Below, piece after piece: positions 13,301-28,300 of a DNA stretch of 64,000 nucleotides. Numbering within the stretch: the stretch's first letter is position 1; each line of letters starts with the position of its first letter. The stretch comes from Apricaphanius iberus (lineage: Eukaryota > Chordata > Actinopteri > Cyprinodontiformes > Aphaniidae). A model generated the notes under the pieces. The model saw nothing but the letters and a program-made list of their open reading frames with translations, ran no database searches and was not told the origin of the DNA. A program made the position numbers and the translations under genes. The stretch spans positions 310,001 through 374,000 of the forward strand of contig JAPXFQ010001518.1 in NCBI GenBank assembly GCA_028564705.1, given 5' to 3'.

Positions 13301-16300
13301 TTTTCTAAATACACATCATAACTCACTGTGCGCTCCACCTGCTGTTTATTTATGTGGTTCTCCATTAGTTTCCAATGGAGTGGTTACTTATCTTCCTGGG
13401 GTGCAGTTAATAAAATATAATATGATGTACAATACCCCTATGACAAATACATATATGACATTTTAAAAACAAATATCATACCTTTCAGAATACATACAAA
13501 AGCCGGATGTAATTAACTTAATTAAATTAACTCTTCTTGTATAGTGCCTTGAGATGACATCTGTTGTGAAACGGCGCAATATAAATAAACTGAATTGAAT
13601 TGAATTTATAAAACAGCCTTCAAAACATACCTAAAACATTCAGGTAGATCAAAAGCTTGGGATTAGATTTTAATACTCTTTTTATGGAATAAATGCCATT
13701 TAGTTCTCTATTTTTTTAATATTGTATTTTTTATGTAGTTAATAAAGTAGTCTAAGCAGGCACGGCCAATTCTTCAATAGAAAAGTATAAGAACTTGAAA
13801 AATGGTTGATTTAATGTTTCAAAATTTTTGAATATATTTGACGGTAAAACATGTTTAAATCACTTTGTAGTTGTGTTGATATTTTAACAACCTGATGTCC
13901 CAGATGTACTTGAAACTCCTGTCATCAAAGGATATTCTTCAGACTTGCATGTCATACGATGTTCTGATTGGATACTGCAGTTAGCCATTAGGACGTCAGC
14001 TGATTTTTCAAAAACTAACCTAACTTCAATTTACTGTTGGAATGGTTTTTACCTTAGAAACTACAAGGCTGTACAGGGGAATGTTTTCAGTGCTTTTGGA
14101 CTTGAACGGTACACAGTAATTCTACCAAGGTAAATCTCTGTGCTGATGATTGGAATAGACGTTTGTCAAGACTGAAGGTGTATTTACTACACTGGTTTTG
14201 CCTTAAAATTGGCAACATAAAGTCAGCTATAAAGGCATGGCAAAATATGGAAGTTAAAGTGTGTGCTTATAAACACTTACATCCTTTCTGGATTTTTTAT
14301 TTGATTTTATTTTTGTCATCCACTACATCAGCGTTTACAACCTTTTACATGGATTACTTAATTTTTTTTAGCAAGAAATGAAAAACAGATGGTCACAAGT
14401 TGTATTATTTTGGAACCGTGTCAATTTGCTTAAAATCACAAACTCTTGATTTACTTAATTTCCTCAAAAACATTTTCGTAGCAGATTGAATTTTTTTAAA
14501 CTCTGTTGGATTGCTTTAAATCTAAAAACCCAGATGATGAATCATGTGCATATGCTAAGCTCAGTGTGAGAGCTTCCACATGTTAATCAGCAGTCAAGTA
14601 TGATATATTCTCGATGACCAGTTTAATTTCTATAGACAAAACATTTCATCTTCCTTCTTCAGTAAATTTTGTTAATGGGAAAAAAAAAATAGAGCTAAGC
14701 TTTGGAGAACAGTGTTTATGTGCAGCACTTTGGATAAGACTTGCTAATACATTCACACCCTTAGCAAATTATTACGCCATTGCCCAAGATGTAAATGATA
14801 ACACCTTCTTTGAATTTAAAGATGTCTTTATAGTAAAAATTACATACTCTAATGTAACCCATTAGCTAGTCTTGCTTTTGGGTCATTGTAATTTAGTGGT
14901 CAGTTTTTCTCAAGAAATTTAAAATGCCTGAGAGACACCAGTCCAAAGAGTATTTTATGATTAAATTGAACAACTAGGATATGTGCAGGATTTAACAAGG
15001 AAAAGGTTTTCACGATTTTGAAAAGTTTGAAAAAATATGTTGGCTCAATTATCACTACATAAATTCACAAGACAGACTAGAACAGTGTCTTCTGGAAAAC
15101 TAAAGTTGAGCAGCAAAGAAACAATGCACAGTGCTGTATTTTGCAGAAAGCGACACCTCATAATGTCAATTGCCAACTGAATTGGATTGCTGGGTTTGGC
15201 TTGGAGAAAACAGACCAAACCACCATTTAGTTATTAAATCAACAATGAGCATTGCAAATTAAAGTATTTCACAGTTAACACTACACTTAACTGTACAACT
15301 GTTGAAACCAAGGATAATGCTTGGTTATTAAAGAAAATATGAATTTAAGTCAACCAGTAAAGACTATAAAAATGGCTAAAACATGGACATGCTGGAATGG
15401 CCTTGTCAATGCCAATACCTCAGTTAAATGATATCTATATGTCAGGTTTTAAGAAATGAATATGTTTGTACTCACAGAGAAACTTAAACAAAGAACATTA
15501 AGGTATTCCTAATTTTCCTATAATTTCTACCTAACTTTCCTTTGGAATCAATAAATACATTTTTGAATTGAATTAAATAATGCTATTTCATTTCTTCCTT
15601 GTGTTTCAGTGGAGCAGAAAAATGCATAATGGGCAATAAATAATGCTGCAGCAAAGTATTTGACACAGTAGTATCCACATTTTGTTTACCAATTGACACA
15701 GATAGCCAGGGAATCCACAAAAGGTTATTTTGCAATGGTAGCATCACAACCTTAAGACACATAATTGCCATTGCAAAAGATTTACCATCAGTCTTCTTCA
15801 AAATTAATGAAGTGACCCAATAATAGTATGATTTAATACAATGTGACGCCATGCAGACACCTGTGTGGTCTGATGAAGATCCAACAAATCATGGCAAACT
15901 AAATGATCAGAGCGGCTCAAGTGGAAAGACTTTAATCGTTTTTTTGATCAAAATGAGCAGATATTGGTTTTTCAACTTGAGAAAACTCATAGACAATTAT
16001 TATTGTTTCAGCTTTCCTCCCTATATTTTTTAGAATCGAAAATAATAAAGTAAGTCATTGCCGTTACAGTTAAATAATGTATCACTGAATTTTATCAGCA
16101 TTCCAATGCATACACTATACAAAACTGGATCGCACATAAAATGCATTTTGTGATTTGTCAAGCTTGTTTGTGGAAAAAAATGGTGACAGAAAGTTCAAGT
16201 TACTGTAAAATTTAATTCAGAAGCTTAACTCTGATATTGACTTTAATACTGTATCTGTACTACACAAGTTCTCCTATTTAACTTAACATTTTAATCAAAG

Positions 16301-19300
16301 CTGTCTGGAACATTCAGCAGTCGACTTAGTTTGCTTCACATCTAATTATTTTGGCTGTCAGTCTGTAAACTGGTGTGTAAGCATGCATGCAATGAAATGA
16401 GCATTTTTCTGTCTCTGCTTTGAAGTCCCGCTTTTGAAAGCAGTGACAAATGTGAAAGTAATTTGAAACCAAATCGGCATCTGCCATCCAAAAAGACTTT
16501 TGTTCCTCTTTGGGGTAACAGGAGTCAAATAAAATTATAAAAAAATAAGTTAAACCAGAGAGACATCTTTAGTGGTGACAATGGGTAGTATGAAAAAGAA
16601 AGACATATGAATCACAATGAATCAAATAATGAAAACTATTAGCAGAGTTTATATTATATTTATAGATAAATTGCTTTTGCAGCAATAATTTGGAGGGAGA
16701 AATAAATCTAAATAACTGAAACAGCTCAAAGAGGCCTGACAAAGTCTGTTAGGCAGCTTATGAAAGCTACACCAACAAGAGCCAACAAAAAGAAAGAAGC
16801 ACCACTACAGTGGCATTGTCCAGACTTTTTTTTTCTGGGGTGGCACAGGAGGGGCAGCTATTTCTGCTTGGGTGGCACCCGTAAAACAGGGATCCACAAT
16901 AAAAAAAATTTAAAAAAATAAATGTACATCCCTCACCTTCTTTCTAATAAATGTTTTAAAATAGCACAGACATCTTTCCTTGCTGAAACAAAATGTATTC
17001 TAAAGCATTGAGCTACAACATCAGACAACTTGTAACAGTAAGCACAAAGCACAAATGCAGTATGTCAAATTTCCTCTTTAATGTCAAAATTATAACATTC
17101 ATAAATCTTCATATGAAAAATAAGCTTATGACCTCATTCAGAACACCACAGAGGGTGTGCACCTGAGGGGGCTTATCTGATTCTAGGGGTGCACGTACCA
17201 CCCCCTAGACACGCCACTGTACCATTATAATCATTAAACCTATTACGTTTAAAGTTTAAGGCTGCAATGATGACTAATAATTCACATTTATATTGGGAAA
17301 TTTACAAAAAAGTAAGCCTATAAGTGTTTATCATAGTATATCATGCTCTATAACTTGCAGTTTTAAAAGCAGCCCTTCAACTCCCCTGTTTAAAAATACC
17401 TGGTACTGAATCAATGATAGTGTCAGGACTTACACTCTGAGGCCTGCCTCCAGCCGTGGGGACATAAGTGATCTTGTAGTTCTGGACACGGCCCGTAGGT
17501 GGAGTCCACCTGGCGTTCAGAGTGGTGATGGTTTCATTGTACACAACTAAGTTGGTGGGAGGTGCTCTTGGCACTGAAAAGGATACAAGCACTCACATTT
17601 ATCATAGTTAAAGCCACATCAACATCTGTCACAAATCCAAGTGTCTCTCAATAAATTAAAAATATCATCAAAGAAATAACTTATTTTATTATTCAATTCA
17701 AAAAGTGAAACTATAATTTATTTGATTCCTTATACACAAAGGGAAATGTCTTAAGTTTAATTCTTTTACTATTATGATTTCATAAAAAGACAAAATTTTG
17801 TCAGAAAATAAGAAGGAAATTACAACATAATACACAAAGAGGCTGCCAACAGAGAAATGCTGTCTTTCTGAACATTATGTTGTACTATACAGAAAACGCA
17901 TAAAGTATTTGATTGGATCTCTTTTTGCATCAATTACGGCTCTACTAAGGTGTTTAGGAAGCCCAGGTTGCCTTACTAGTGGATCTTGAGTTTCATAAGA
18001 GATGGCAAATTTACTTGCATTTTTTTTCCTGCAGCTAATACCTTAACTCCCTTAAACCTGGATTTTGCTTCATACTTCACTGAACACTACAGCTATCTTA
18101 ATTTCTTGTGCACCTTTTCTACCACACTTTTTCTTTCAACTTAATCTCCTATTACATACAGCACTGTGAAAAGAAGTTTCTTTAACAATGACATTTTCAG
18201 CTTATTCTCCAGAAATAAACTCTATATTGCTCTATGTGCAATTAAGCTATCTAACATAAGAGTTTCACATTTTGAACTAGATTACCAAAATAAATGATTC
18301 TTTCAATGATATTCTAATGTATTGAATTTCTTCTTCTGGAAGAGCATTTGCCAAATGGATAGTGTTAAAATATCTTTTAAAGTCACAGTCCTTGATGGTG
18401 TTTTAAGGGTATGTTTAACATATTCATTCTGAAAAATCAAACCTAAGGTATTTTGAAGTGGTTGGTAACTAAAAAGGACTGCAGCTTTAAAGAGGAAAAG
18501 ACACTCCTCAAGGATTTGTCTTTTCTGAAGGAGGGATGGACTCTCTTGAGCTGCGATGAAATGATGATGAAGATGATGACGATGATGATGATGATGATGA
18601 CGACAAATGGACTCATGATGCAATTAATACATGGATAGATGAATGCATGGATGGATGAACAGATGGATGGATGATAAGAGAATGAGTGATGAAATGAACT
18701 TCAAAAACAATGATCAAAATCTCTGTTTTTCTAAACATGCATGGTGGAAATCCATCTTCAGCCACTGAACCCGACCAACTTCTGTGATTGAAGCATGGTG
18801 GTTTGATCATACTCAAAGATAGATAAAAACAGTAAATCTACGGTTGGAGCGGGGGATGGGTTACGAGCTGGTCTTGATGATGAAATGAAGAACAGTTCTG
18901 ATGACCGGATGAAGTAATAAAACATGCTTTTGGGATGAAGAAAAGCATCCTTTTGCTTCACCACAAACATACTTACTTGGTCTACTACCATCCTTGGGCA
19001 CTACAGAGGCAGAAATAGAAAGGCATAATAGCTATTTCTTACAGGCTTATTTTTAGATGGAAATATAAAAACTTCAATGATTCTCTAACCTTCAGTCACA
19101 GTCCAAGAAAAATAAATAGTTAAGTAATAATTGAAAAATTGTAATATTGCATGACATCACAAAAAAGTTAAGTATCTTACATGTCCTCTCATTGCCCATC
19201 AGATCCTCGCTCTCTGACTCATCTGGGTATATTGCAGTCACACGCACATCATATACAGTGTCTGGTTCCAAGTCCTCCATGACATGGGTTGTTTCATCTT

Positions 19301-22300
19301 CATTCAGGATGGCCTGATTAAAAAAAGAATCCAAATTTTTGACCCTATACAAGCCAGAGTCAAAATAAAAGTTTAAAACTACATTTCTGCTTTGGAATTT
19401 CTTACATAATCAAAGTTGTTTTCTCCCATCTTTGACCAGGCAACACGGTACATTGCCACATCAGGGGCCCCATGCTCCCAGGTTGCTCTGAAGCTGGTCT
19501 GGGTAACTTCTGAAAACTCCAGATTCTTTGGTGCTGGAACCACATCTTAAAGAAAAAAAAATTATGCAATTTTATCACATCTGGAAACTGTGCTATTGAC
19601 GCAATGTTCTCATTCGCAGAAAGTTTGTCATTTGTACCTGTGACTGCAGATCCAGTCATAGCCTGCCCTGCTCCCTCGTCATAAACTGGAGTGACTGTTA
19701 AAGAGTACTCAGTCTGTGACTTAAGGTTCTCTAATTTTTTCTCTGTCACCCTTCCTCCCACGTCAAGCTGTAGAAATATAAACAGGTTAAATACGTGTGC
19801 CCCTCAATAAATTTAATCTTAGTAAGTAAGTAAGTAAATTTAATTCAGTATCAAAAAGAAAAACATACATGTTATATAGATTCATTTCGCCTATAACCAT
19901 AATTGTTAGCATTTGTATATATCAAATTGTTTTTTCACTTTTTGAATATAATTTTTTTAATGAACTTTGTCATACTTTCATACTTTGAGGTGTACCTGTA
20001 CTGTCATAAAATAGGATAAATAAATATGTAAATAAGTTTTGGACTGCTAAGAAAAAAACTACTTTTATTCCAACGTATTTTAAAATATCTGTTCTTTTTC
20101 AAAAACATTTGAGCAAACATTGCTAGATTTACCTAAACTAATACCTTTTAAAGCTGGTATATTTGTTTGCCTGAAATAGCACTGGGGTTGTCTCTCCAGA
20201 CCATAAAAGGAATGCTAAAGAGTTCACCAAGGGATAATTTGTCCTGCAGTTGTATTTGTGAGTGCCACAATGTCACTGGCCTCTATCACAAACATCCTCA
20301 ACTTTTAAAGCCATTTTCACATGTGTGCTTTTACCACTAGGGCTTCAAGGATCAACCTCCATCTGATTTATGATTGAGGATGAAGCAAAATGCAGACCAA
20401 GGGTTTCACTGCTCCTGCCCGAGAACTCCCAAAAGGAGACATGCAACCATAAAATATTTGTCCACGATAACCACATGTTAATTCCTGCAAAATCGAATTC
20501 TAATATTTTCATAATCCTTTTGCTGAACCACAGAAAATTCCCAATCGTCCGACCAACCATCTGCAAACTCCATTTCAGTAGCTATGCCGGAATAATAAAG
20601 TATTATTACAAAACTATCTAAATAAATTCATCACCTTTGAGTCTAATGGCTCTAACAGATGACAAGTAATGCACAGGCAGTAAAACACTGCTGCAACATC
20701 TTGTTTGTAGGTTTTTATTGAGACAGAAGTAAAGGAAGATAGGAATCATGAACACTTTGTTTTCTCTGAGGATGCACTGATTGATCGACAAGAGACAGAA
20801 ATAAAACAATCGCCTAATTTTGTTTTCCCAAGGTCTGCCCCAGGTCATAACAAAATGTCTCATTTAGTGTTAAAATAGTCAATGAGAGAACATCAAAGAT
20901 ATATGCTGCTTAGAGGTATAGTTCAGAATTTGTGTAGTAACCTCCTATTAAAAACTATTTAAAAAACTGTAAATATTTTCCTGAAGTAGATAACTTTTAC
21001 CATTTTTATTTTGTTTTCATTTTGCGGCAGGATGATGCTAAAAGCATGCTCAGTGGGGTCAAAGACCAAAGCAGTTTTTTCCACAAACTATTTTATGGCT
21101 TTAAACTATTTAAGTCTCCAGTCCGAGCAGCTTTTGTGAGTGACACTTTATGAACCTTTAAACTTTCTTAAGATGTGTATTCAGTGATCATTTACATAGA
21201 AACCAAATATTATTTCTATTAGAAATGGAGGCAGGAACTGGTGGTCCACCAACCATTTTCCTGGTGAAATGAGTACATGTAAAGCTTTTCTTCTCAGGAT
21301 AAATGAGAATGTGAAGTTAACTAACAGTTACCCTTAGCTTCCTGCTCTCCAAATCTGGATTTATACTAAAAGTGGAGGCAGTGGGAGTTATCTATTGCTT
21401 TTTTTTTTAACACATTTTAAAAATGATCTTAAAAATTCCTGAGACAAGAGTGGTTATCACAATTGAACCCTTTCTATTCAAACCAAATGACAAATGATTT
21501 TTCTTGGTGATTGTTCCCTTCATTTCTTAAAAAAAAATCAAATTAAAATCTCTTTTAGTGAGGGAAATAACTCTGCAGCCATACAGAGGTTGTCTTCGGG
21601 TAAAAATATTCATCCGGGTAGTAGTAATTTTCCCAGAGACTGCATTCTAAATGATTGGCTTATATGTTTCCAAACAAAAAAAACCCAACAAGCTCACAGC
21701 ACTGAGGCAGAAAGTTTAGAAACAGGCTTGGGTTTTTTTTGCCCATTCTTTATCTTTGATTTTCTTTTTAGGAAAATATTTGCAAAAATAATTAGCATCT
21801 CTTTTATTCGATTTAGGTACATTTTGACAAAACTGGAGACAAACTCACTTTTTTAACTTCTCCATCTTCAGCCTGGTAGGTGATCGTGTATTTACGAACA
21901 GCTCCAGGAGCAGCAGTCCAGTACAGCACCATGGTACTGTGGGTAACTTCTCGAACTTTAAGTTCACCAGCTGGTGGCATTGGCACTGAAAAGAAACAAA
22001 AGCCTGGTATCAGTTTTACCCCACTTTTTTATGTTGAAGATAAATATAAAAAATATATATTATACTGGTGTAAAATAAAAACATACAGGTGACACCCAAC
22101 TGAATCAGTGGTTCACTGGCTAAAAAGTACGGTTTGGAGAGTTCCTTTAAATACACTCTTAAACATTTTTCATTCTTGAAAGCACCAATAAAACAGAGAA
22201 TGTCCTAAAACAGACAGACACAGAAGTCGAAAGTTCTCCTAAAAACTAACGTAATCCTGTAAATCTTCTTAACTTCCATGTAATTGAGATTTAAAGCTGC

Positions 22301-25300
22301 TTTCGTTTCTTTATAGAGCAAGATATAAATGTTACCTTTGAACATTTTATTAATGAAGACCACACAGGCTTCACAGTTGTTGACTGCATAAAATCAGAGA
22401 CTCTCAGCTAGAAGGAGCAACAGCATTGCACTTTTGAGTATCTTTTTCCTGTGTTTGCTATCTTTATTTCTGGTTCATTGCAAGATGTGTTTAGTTGGGT
22501 TTTTTTTTTTCTGAAATCTTTATACCATTCAATTTCACTAGAGCTATTAATGGGTGATTTTTTTATTATTATTATTATTATAGTACAAAAGACTTACGTG
22601 TGGTCTCAGTTCCCTTCAGTGGCTCGCTGCTCTCTTCTCCCATAACTGAGTAGACATTGACCAGGTACAGTGTCTGAGGTGAGAGGCCTCGGAGAACGAC
22701 GGTGGTTTCACTACCATCAACAAACACCTAATAAAAGAGAACCAAGTTATATGGTCTGTAAGACTTTACTTTTATTCCTTTTGAACAATAACAGGAGTTG
22801 AGTTACCCATTTGTGGGCAGCTAAAGCTGAAACCAAATGTTTATACAGTCTGTATAACAAAACACAACCATGTTAAACATCTTGTGACATTAAATCAGAC
22901 CACATTTTTCCCCTGTTAAATTAGTTATAATGAATAAAACCATCTCTAGTTACTAAATCCTGGATTATTGTAAGAATATTAGTTTCTTTGGAGTCAGAAT
23001 GTATGATTTATTTTCTTGTTATTTGGCAGAATTGCCTTTCAAGCATTGGGATAAAATTTTTGGGGTATCCTCTAACAAGCTTCTTACATTAGTTTGCTGG
23101 AACTTTGATGTATTCCCCCTGGCAGAACTGGTGTAACTGAGTCAGGTTTGTAAACTGGCTTGCTCTTAAAGGCTCCCTGTAAGGTTGGGCCATATGGCTT
23201 TAAAATTAAAACTTTGATTTTTTTAAGAATTTTTTTAATAACAAATCCAATTTTTACCTTTTTTTTCCCACCTGTGTTGTGGGTGACAAAAAAAATATGT
23301 TCATAAATCTGCTTTTATTTCAATCGTCTCATCCCGGAACTTGAATTTTAAATTCCAACTATAACAACCTATAAAGTATCCTTGTCAAACAAGATGGTAG
23401 GTTCTGGGCGGATTAACATAACTCTGGGCTATGGAAGTCCAAGTAGTGTATTGTTTAAAAAAAAACATCTAGATTTTTCGATTTTCTCTAAATGAAATCT
23501 TCACTAACAGAATATCTGATTGATTGATTGATTGATTAAATCAATTTTAACACCCAGCCCTGGCTCATTCAGATAAGGGCTTTGTGACTTCAAAATACTT
23601 CAAAACAGACTTTGTTGTCTTTAAGCCACTTTTTAACTAACATGGCAGTGTGGTCAGTTTCTTTGTTCATTTTGTAACTCATTTATGCTTGTCTTGTTAC
23701 GAGACTTCACAAAGCCTCTTCACAAGGTCTTTTGTTTTTTTTCTGAGGGTTGATTAACACAATATGGACCAAAATCCATTAATCACTGCAACACAGCACC
23801 TATCTCTATCCTAAACAATGTGTTGGCTGGTTGTCGCCATGCTGTTTATACTTAAATGTAATTGTTTGAACACATGAATGTACATGTTAAAATGTGCAAA
23901 ATCTGCAGTGTTAAAAAGTGCAAAAGTCTTGTGAAACTGCTGGAAGCTGTTTATCTATTTTAAATCAACACAAACTTGTCAATAAGCACTTCCAATTGAA
24001 AGCAGAATGCTTTTTCTTCATGAATCCAACCCAACCATGGATTTCCCATTTCCGAATCCATAAACAACACTAAAAACTCCTCACACGATTCAGCATCAAA
24101 CAAAAAGCCTGAGAACTGAACAAAAGCAAACAACTCTGGCATTGTAATTATATTCAGACACCAATAACGCATTTATTTCACACATGGTGGTGGCAAGCCT
24201 CTGCTAGCCAGTGGAACTATCGTCCATGGTTTCATTTGCTTTCTAATCCTCCACACTGAGAGCTGTGTGTTTGTGTCCCCTTGCCTTCAAGCAGACTGTA
24301 ATGCAATTAGACACTGACAGGAGGCCAATACAAACAGGAGGCTGCTTGAGTGGAGTTTCCCACTAGTATCGGAAGCAGTTTGTCAGGGTAGCTTTAAGCC
24401 AACATCCAATCACCACCCTGCAGCTGACTCCCGTTGTAGCATGAACACAATTATTGGCAAATATAGCAAATTTTGGGGGATATTGTAGCGGATGAAATAT
24501 GGTCTACCTTCTGTGGGGGTCCTGATATAGTCATGTACTCCACACGATATTTTTCCACTGGGCCTTCGGGGGCGGTCCAGGTGGCTCGGAAGGCCTCGTG
24601 TGTCACCTCTGATGTCACCAGATCAGTGGGTGAATCTGGAGCTCCTCCTGTTGAAATATGGAAATGGTTGCACTAATAACCACATAAAACCCTAAAGAAT
24701 ATCCTATAAAAGTATTCCACAATCCCCTTTACTTTTCATAATTTAACCAAAATGATCTAAAAAAGTGAATATTTCTGACTGGTTTATATTATATTATATT
24801 ATATTATATTATATTATATTATATTATATTTTCAAAAATAAATAAAAACATGTCAAGCCCCTCATATTTCAGGTTTCAACACAATTTTGAGGTTTTGCCA
24901 AGCAGCTCTTTAATTTGATTAAGGAGTAGACAATTTCCTTTTCCACAGAGGGAGACAGGGAAAATATTCAGGGAAGTAGAAAATAATATATCTGCTGTCA
25001 TTTTCAGGCGCTTGGCATGTTGCCTGCATCCAATTTTCCACAAAGCAATCAGACATTCGACTGACTTTAAGTTTAGGACTTAATACTCCACTTGCACCCA
25101 ATTTATAAAGATGATTAAGAGTCTTGGCATAAAACAGATGGCTTAAATCATATTGTTTCTTGTTGCTTCCTTTGTTATTCAGAGATACTGTAAGTATACA
25201 GCATCTTACAAAAGCATTATCCCTTTTATTTTTTTATTTTTTTACATTTGCCAAATAATTAAGTGTGTTTTATTTGGGCTGTATGTGACAGAGCAACAGA

Positions 25301-28300
25301 AAGTACTGGATAATTGTAAAATGGAAGGATCCTTCTTAACAGCCCATCCCGAAGGCGACTCAAGGAGATAACAGCATTATGTTGTGGGGATGCTATATGC
25401 AGGGCATGTTAGATGTTGCAAAAGATTTGATACTGGAGTATAAGTTTACCTTTCAGCAAGGAAACTAAGCCAAACATATAACCAGAACTACAATGGAAAT
25501 GTTAAAATCTAATTATTTTTATTTTTTATAGTGGTCTAGTCAAAGATCAGAGCTACATTGTATTGGAAATCTGAGAGGAGATTTTAAAAATTGTATTTAA
25601 AGATGCTCTTCGTCAAATCCAACTTAGTTTAGGCTATTTTGGACACATGAATGCGCAAAAATGTTCTAATTACCTTCTACAATATATAACAGATAGGCAC
25701 TACTTTGTGGTATTCCACCCTGAAAACATAATTCAAATAGCCTACATCAACTTAAAAAAATATGAAAACATTTAAAAGGTGAGCCCTTTTGCATTGCACT
25801 GTGCTTTTAAACTCATACATACCCCCCTTCACACTGTTGCAGAGATTATCACTAAGAGTATCCACAATGTCCAGCAGGAAGGAGAAATCAGCCACATTGT
25901 ACATGTGGATTTCATCCGGGTCAGTGGCAATGGACCTCAATTCATTCTCATCTGCATTCTTCACACCTAATAATGACAAGTTAGTGTTAGTTAGTATGTG
26001 TTCTACACAGTTATGTTTGTAAAAGCTCACAAAGATTAAGCTTGCTTACCAATGGCGTACAGCTCAATGCCCTGGTCTCGCAGATTCTGTGAGGACACGA
26101 TAACGTCATCCTGGGATTTTCCATCAGTAATCAAGACACCAATTTTACGAGCACTAGGTCGCATCCCAACACGCTGTAAAAAGTTTTCCTGGAGTATGTA
26201 GTTAAGAGCCATCCCTGCAGATAAAACAATGCAATCCTTTGATCTCAACTTTTAACTGTTTTAAGAAAATCCCAAAGAATATGATTGGATGGATAGATCA
26301 TATCTTAAGAGGCAACCATGATTGAAGTACCTGTCATGGTGTTTCCTCCTTTGTAGGGCAGCTTATTCACAGCCTCCAGAAGTGAGTCCCGGGTTGGATG
26401 TGAATTCAAGTGCCATTCAATCTTGGGGTCCCCACTGTACTGAGTAAGACCTGAAACCCAGACAAACATTTGTAAGACCAACTTGTACGTCTCCTAACAT
26501 GTTCCCCTTTAAATTAAATTTCTCATCCTGGTTTACCCACCAATCTGAACCCGATCAGGACCGATGTCGAAGACTCCCACCATGCGAGCGATGAAGGCTC
26601 GAATGGTCTTGAAGTTAAGTCGTCCAATACTCCATGAGCCATCCACTAGCAGCACAATGTCAGCCTTTGCCTTGGTTTTACACATTTTGTCTGACATTTC
26701 ATGGTAAAACAATAATAAAAAAGATTTAAATGGGGTACATTTAAGCTTAAATGCATCCAAAAAGATGTCTGTGATCAAATTTAACCAGGAAAGAGGCACT
26801 GGAGAAAATATAAGATGTCAAGAAGGAATTAAAAGAGTAAAAGAGAGGAAATGTATCCACAGATTTCAACAAACAACAATGTACACAACATTTACAAAAC
26901 ATTCTGAGTGCATTTTTCATCCTTTTTCCCATTATTTGATGCCAAAGGTTCCAGGTGGTACAATTATCATCATTCCACAAGCATGTTGTTTGGTAAATAT
27001 TTTTCACAGTTGTGCTTTTGGACGTCCACAAGTGAGTCCCGCAGGAGGATTCTGCTGTTAATGGGCCCTGATATATCAAAGGCCTCCAAAGGAGAGAGTA
27101 ATGTGCCCCTCTGGAGAAGCACATTTACATCCTGTGTTTAACACCTGTAAGATGAAGGCGTCTGATCCTCTGTGCCAAAAGGAAGAATGCAGATGTGCAG
27201 CGGTAAAAGTCAGATCTTGAACTAACTGCCACTTACTACAGCTGAAAACAGGTTACATTACATTTGATTTATAGACCTGTTTGTGCAAACGAAATCTCTG
27301 AATATTTCTGAAAAACTGATCCATTATATGTGTAGGGAGGCAAAAACAAGGAAATCATATGCATTTCTTATGGTACTGTAATAATAATTATTACGAATAT
27401 TTTTTTATTCATTGTAAAATGTTCTTGTGTACAATATCTCCCTTTGTAGAACATTACAAAATGGTAACTCACTAAGATGAGAACAGAAAGGAGTCAAACA
27501 AATATGATGAAAAGTGTATATTTGCAGCCATCCTTTCAAAAATGTTCTTCCCTGCTCATATGAACAATGCAGCTACAAACAGCAATTTGTCGGCAAGGTA
27601 AAAAACTTTTGGTTTAAACTATACAACTAAATATGAACCTGGAAAATATTTATTTCAAACCCGGTCTAGATAAGGTTCTCTTTCATCTACATTTTATTTT
27701 CCCGTGCAGTAAGCTGTCTCTGAATCTGCATGTCTCCTTATATGGAGCAAGAGGTCCAACTGACCTTTCCAGCAAACCACAAAATTGTTTCCTCCTTTCA
27801 CACTTACTGTGTGTGTCGCTCTAACTCACTAAGCAGTAAACGTTTTTAAACCTGCAGCCAGATTGTATGTGCATGGCTTACATTGCACAGCCTGTACTTA
27901 GGCTAAAAAAAATGTCCCAAAATGATGCAAACAAAAAACAAGACTGGCATGTGGTCCTTCCATTACATCTGTTATTGCATGAGGCAATTTGCTTTAAGGA
28001 TTGGCATTTAGAAAAACCTCTTTGTGTTTTATAGGGCATGTGTTTGTATGATACTTTTCTAAGTGAAAATTTACAGTGTCCAGTGTTTGACTCTTGCCGC
28101 AGAGAGACCAAACATTGGAGAGGATACCTTATATGATGACAGATAAAGTGCCTTGTAAAAACGTTCAGGTGCCTTAAACCTTGTCCATGTTTCCTTACAT
28201 ATTTATCAAAAACCCTCTCTGTATTTCAGTGGGATTTTAAGTAATACACCAACACAAAGTAGTCCACAATTTTAAAGTGGAAGAAAACATGTTTTTTTTC

